A DNA stretch of 64,000 nt, taken from Streptomyces caeruleatus (GTDB lineage: Bacteria > Actinomycetota > Actinomycetes > Streptomycetales > Streptomycetaceae). The translations under genes and the position numbers were made by a program. The stretch's first letter is position 1, and each line of letters starts with the position of its first letter. Under the pieces are notes generated by a model. The model saw only the letters and a program-made list of their open reading frames with translations, made no database searches and was not told where the DNA came from. The stretch spans positions 40,581 to 104,580 of the forward strand of contig NZ_KQ948947.1 in the NCBI RefSeq assembly GCF_001514235.1, written 5' to 3'. Positions 61,285 through 64,000 of the stretch are shown piece by piece.

Positions 61285-62148
61285 ATCTTAGGCCGCCGCA
61301 CCCTGCTGACCGCAGGCACCGCCACCGCCGCCGCGTTCCTCGCCGGCGCCCCGGCCCACGCCGCCACCACCGACCGGCTCCGCGAACTGGAGTCGCGACA
61401 CGGTGCCCGGCTGGGCGTGTTCGCCCACAACCTCGCCACCGGGCAGACCGTCCACCACCGCGCCGACGAGCGCTTCCCGATCTGCTCCCTGTTCAAGACC
61501 CTCGCCGCCGCTGCCGTACTGCGCGACCTGGACCGGGACGGCGAGGTGCTCGGCAAGCGGGTCTACTACACGGCGGACGACGTGGTGGAGAACTCCGACA
61601 TCACCGAGGACCACGTCGCCACCGGCATGACCGTCGCCGAACTCGCCGACGCGGCCATCCGGTGCAGCGACAACACGGCCGGGAATCTGCTGCTGCGCGA
61701 GCTCGGCGGGCCCTGCGCGATCACCCGCTTCGCCCGCTCCCTCGGGGACCCGGTGACCCGCCTCGACCGTTGGGAGCCGGAGCTCAACTCGGCCGAGCCG
61801 TGGCGGCGTACGGACACCACGACGCCGCGCGCGATCGGGCGGACGTATGCGCGTCTGGTCCTCGGTGACGCCCTGAACCGTCCCGACCGCGACCTTCTTG
61901 TGCACTGGCTGCTGAACAACACCACCAGCGTCAACCGGTTCCGCGCCGCTCTGCCCGAGACCTGGGCGCTCGCCGACAAGACGGGTGGCGGGTCCTACGG
62001 CACCAACAACGACGCCGGGATCGCCTGGACCGACGACGGTACCCCGCTCGTCCTCGTCGTCCAGACGACGAAGCCGGAGCAGGACGCTGCCCCGGACCAC
62101 GCCCTGATCGTCGAGACGGCCAAGCTGCTGACCGAAACCCTCACCTGA
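61285..62148 (+). CDS. Class A beta-lactamase with apparent ATC start
   Basis: Predicted exported serine beta-lactamase, about 287 residues. Active-site motifs are complete: S68-x-x-K71 (CSLFK), SDN (RCSDNTAGN), the omega-loop Glu (RWEPELN) and KTG (DKTGGGSYG). A Tat-like signal (GRRTLLTAGTATAAAFLAGAPAHAA) precedes them in frame, but no ATG, GTG or TTG exists between the in-frame stop at 61234 and the signal. The best ribosome site, AAGGAG, is 6 nt before ATC 61285, so the start is either a rare ATC or a mutated ATG. The second codon is a TTA. The first normal start (GTG 61417) would remove the signal. Confidence 0.8.
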   Translation: MLGRRTLLTAGTATAAAFLAGAPAHAATTDRLRELESRHGARLGVFAHNLATGQTVHHRADERFPICSLFKTLAAAAVLRDLDRDGEVLGKRVYYTADDVVENSDITEDHVATGMTVAELADAAIRCSDNTAGNLLLRELGGPCAITRFARSLGDPVTRLDRWEPELNSAEPWRRTDTTTPRAIGRTYARLVLGDALNRPDRDLLVHWLLNNTTSVNRFRAALPETWALADKTGGGSYGTNNDAGIAWTDDGTPLVLVVQTTKPEQDAAPDHALIVETAKLLTETLT

Positions 62149-62167
62149 GGCCCCGCCCACACCCCCA

Positions 62168-62414
62168 TTGCCTTCGCCCCCGCCGCCCCTACCCGTCCCA
62201 TCCCTGGGGGCTGCGCCCCCAGACCCCCCTGATCGGCCCTGCGGGCCTCGTCCTCAAACGCCGGACGGGCTGAAAATGCCTGGGGCGAAGCCCCAGAAGG
62301 GGCGCGGGGAACTGCGCGACCAGCCCCCACCGGGGCCGCAGTCGAAGGACGACCCCGGGGTCGAAGGGGCGGAGCCCCTGGGGATGGGACGGGTAGGGGC
62401 GGCGGGGGCGAATT
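62168..62414. repeat. Long palindromic intergenic repeat, copy 2
   Basis: Second copy of the 39713-39913 element: outer arms TTCGCCCCCGCCGCCCC and CTACCCGTCCCATCC against matching GGGATGGGACGGGTAG and GGCGGCGGGGGCGAA, same inner motifs (CTGGGGGCTGCGCCCCCAG, CAAACGCCGGACGGGCTGAA), with an extra middle segment (AGAAGGGGCGCGGGGAACTG). It lies between the beta-lactamase and sigma factor genes. Confidence 0.88.
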
Positions 62415-62474
62415 TGTCGGGTGGGCAACCGAATTCCTCGGATCGGCGGTCTGGAGGGCGAGGGAGGGTGCTTG

Positions 62475-62999
62475 ATGCAGGCCGAACAAGAGGCCCAGTT
62501 CCAGGAATTCGTCAGGGCGCGGTGGTCCCACCTGGTGCGGACCGCGTATCTCCTGACGGGCGACGCGCACCACGCCGAGGACCTGACCCAGACGGCGCTG
62601 GCAAAGGCGTACCGGTCGTGGCGGAGGGTCTCGCGGGCCGACCACCCGGAGGCGTACGTACGCCGCATGCTCGTCAGCTGCAACAGCGACCGCTTCCGCA
62701 AGCGCCGAGTCGCCGAGTCACTGACGGCCGCACCACCGGAGACACCGGGACGCGAACAGGGTTTCGCGGACGTGGACGAGCGCGGCGCGCTCCTCGACGC
62801 CCTGGCCCAACTGCCGCCGAAACAGCGGGCGGTGGTCGTCATGCGCTACTGGGAGGACCTGTCCGAGTCGGAGGTCGCCGAGGTGCTCGGCTGTTCCACG
62901 GGCACGGTCAAGAGCCAGGCGTCGAAAGGGCTGGCGAAGTTGCGTGCGTATCCGGGTCTGGCCCGGAAGACGCCGTCCGTGCAGGGAGGCAGCAGGTGA
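62475..62999 (+). CDS. SigE-family (SigE50-like ECF) RNA polymerase sigma factor
   Basis: 174-residue ECF sigma factor: region 2 (EFVRARWSHLVRTAYLLTGDAHHAEDLTQTALAKAYRSW) and region 4 (LAQLPPKQRAVVVMRYWEDLSESEVAEVLGCSTGTVKSQASKGLAKLR). This is the type common in actinomycetes and found next to membrane anti-sigma-like proteins. GGGAGGG precedes ATG 62475. The stop overlaps the next start (GTGA). Confidence 0.93.
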   Translation: MQAEQEAQFQEFVRARWSHLVRTAYLLTGDAHHAEDLTQTALAKAYRSWRRVSRADHPEAYVRRMLVSCNSDRFRKRRVAESLTAAPPETPGREQGFADVDERGALLDALAQLPPKQRAVVVMRYWEDLSESEVAEVLGCSTGTVKSQASKGLAKLRAYPGLARKTPSVQGGSR

Positions 63000-63940
63000 A
63001 CGACGACGAGCAGCGGCACAGCGCGGACGGCGACGAGGGTGCGGACTTCGAGGAACAGTTGCGGGAACTGCTCGCCGAGACCGCGCACACGTTCCGGCCA
63101 CCGACCGCGCCCTATCCGGTGATCCGGCGCCGGGGCGTGATCGAGCGGCGGCGCCGGGTCGCCGCGGCGGGGGCGGTGCTGGTGACGCTGGCGGCGATGC
63201 CGGTCGGGGCGTATGCGCTGGGCGGCCGTACGGGCACGGACACGGCGACGCCGCCGGGGGCGTCGGCCGGTGCCACGCGGGGCGCCTCGCCGATGCCGAC
63301 TCCGACGCCGACTCCGAGCGGGCCCGCGCGGCCGGCGACCAAGGGGCAGCTGCTGGACGGGATCACCTTCGCGCAGGCGGCGGAGGGGCTGGAGAGCTGC
63401 CTGGAGTACCAGCGGTCGGGCGGCATCTCCGGCGCCGCCGACCCGGGCGCGCCGGCCGACTACCGGGTCCTGCTGGCGATGAACAGCACCGGCGACTCCA
63501 ACGCGCCCGGCGACGGCATGTACGTCGTCGCGCTGCGCGAGAAGCCGGAGCGGGTCCACGTGGTCTGCAACATCAAGAACGGCGAGACCCAGGCCGTCTC
63601 CGGCTTCGGCGACGACGCCGGCGCCGTCCCGGACGAGGGCCCGGTGTACGTCGACCCGAACAGCGGCAGGCTCTTCCAGCAGTCCTTCCTGGACCGCGGC
63701 CACTGGAAGCTTCCGTTCCGCTGGGGTGTGATCGGCACGGTCAAGCCGTCGGTGGCCAGGGTGACGGTCTCCTACGGCGAATCCAGCGCCGAAGCGGCCC
63801 TCGATGACGGCCGGTTCGTGGCGTCCGGCGTACTGAAACAGCAGGTCACCCTGGCACCGCACATCAAGGGCTACGACGCGGACGGCACGTTGATCTACGA
63901 CTCCGACGACGACAAGTACTACCAGCGGGCCCTGCCGTAG
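62996..63940 (+). CDS. Single-TM protein coupled to the sigma factor, likely anti-sigma
   Basis: 314-residue protein: a cytoplasmic N-terminus about 1-60 (EEQLRELLAETAHTFRPPTAPYPVIRRRGVIERRRR), one membrane helix (VAAAGAVLVTLAAMPVGAYAL), a Pro/Thr-rich stalk (PMPTPTPTPSGPARP) and an extracytoplasmic domain (about 115-314). The N-terminal segment is typical of partners of SigE-like factors and would hold the sigma factor. No zinc-binding anti-sigma motif is present. The GTG start overlaps the sigma stop by 4 nt. The extracellular domain has no recognised family. Confidence 0.8.
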   Translation: MNDDEQRHSADGDEGADFEEQLRELLAETAHTFRPPTAPYPVIRRRGVIERRRRVAAAGAVLVTLAAMPVGAYALGGRTGTDTATPPGASAGATRGASPMPTPTPTPSGPARPATKGQLLDGITFAQAAEGLESCLEYQRSGGISGAADPGAPADYRVLLAMNSTGDSNAPGDGMYVVALREKPERVHVVCNIKNGETQAVSGFGDDAGAVPDEGPVYVDPNSGRLFQQSFLDRGHWKLPFRWGVIGTVKPSVARVTVSYGESSAEAALDDGRFVASGVLKQQVTLAPHIKGYDADGTLIYDSDDDKYYQRALP

Positions 63941-63953
63941 GGCCGACCGGACC

Positions 63954-63996
63954 GACGGGCCGGGGCGCCGCACGGGGGTCGCCGCCCCGGCCCGTC
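63954..63996 (+). terminator. Terminator after the sigma/anti-sigma operon
   Basis: 14-bp perfect stem GACGGGCCGGGGCG (63954-63967) with CGCCCCGGCCCGTC (63983-63996) and a 15-nt loop, 14 bp after the stop codon. Confidence 0.85.
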
Positions 63997-64000
63997 ACAC

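Overview
The window is a high-G+C actinomycete chromosome, almost certainly Streptomyces. Evidence: extreme third-position G+C, GTG/TTG starts, ATGA/GTGA coupled operons, WhiJ-type XRE/DUF397 genes, a SARP regulator with TTA codons, and a gene order from about 14 to 51 kb (ppdK, ROK regulator, dus, Ser/Thr kinase, glycyl-tRNA synthetase, znuACB-zur, uppS, recO, then an unknown-function operon) that I recall from the core region of model streptomycetes around SCO2494-SCO2526.

Layout. 1-7.3 kb: SulP-type transporter coupled to a beta-carbonic anhydrase, a divergent two-component pair, a Tat-exported PhoX-like phosphatase, an Excalibur-domain protein and a secreted protein. 7.6-13.9 kb: an accessory island carrying an F420/PPOX enzyme, a GntR/UTRA regulator, a promoter flanked by two 16-bp operators, a decayed second UTRA gene, a frameshifted YdcF-like gene and an intact AIPR-type nuclease-like gene. 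It is bounded by a decayed copy of the ppdK 3' end on the left and intact ppdK on the right. 14-26.9 kb: ppdK, ROK regulator divergent from two coupled glycoside hydrolases, a membrane sulfatase, dus and an MFS exporter. 27.1-28.7 kb: a solitary TnpB. 28.7-32.8 kb: small genes, an aldo/keto reductase-TetR unit with a visible operator, a broken beta-lactamase-like gene and a LysE exporter. 33-42.8 kb: Ser/Thr kinase, glyS, the Zur-boxed zinc uptake operon, a YcxB-like membrane protein, uppS, recO and a DUF1266 gene. 42.8-44.4 kb: a WhiJ-like regulator cluster.

44.4-51 kb: a tightly packed six-gene operon on the minus strand: SAM methyltransferase, large all-helical protein, deviant P-loop ATPase, two unknown proteins and a two-TM membrane protein. 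It resembles the SCO2521-SCO2525 protein families and has no assigned function. 53.3-59.4 kb: a lasso-peptide gene cluster with cyclase, leader-binding protein, leader protease, two short tandem precursors that I found by reading the minus strand, an ABC exporter and a SARP regulator that is frameshifted and carries three TTA codons. 59.5-64 kb: VOC protein, secreted TIM-barrel protein, a class A beta-lactamase with no normal start codon, and a SigE-family sigma factor with its coupled membrane partner.

The two best candidates for new biology are the lasso cluster with its unusual precursors and the methyltransferase/P-loop/membrane operon. The ppdK-flanked island with the AIPR gene comes next. 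No rRNA, tRNA, integrase or CRISPR array was seen.
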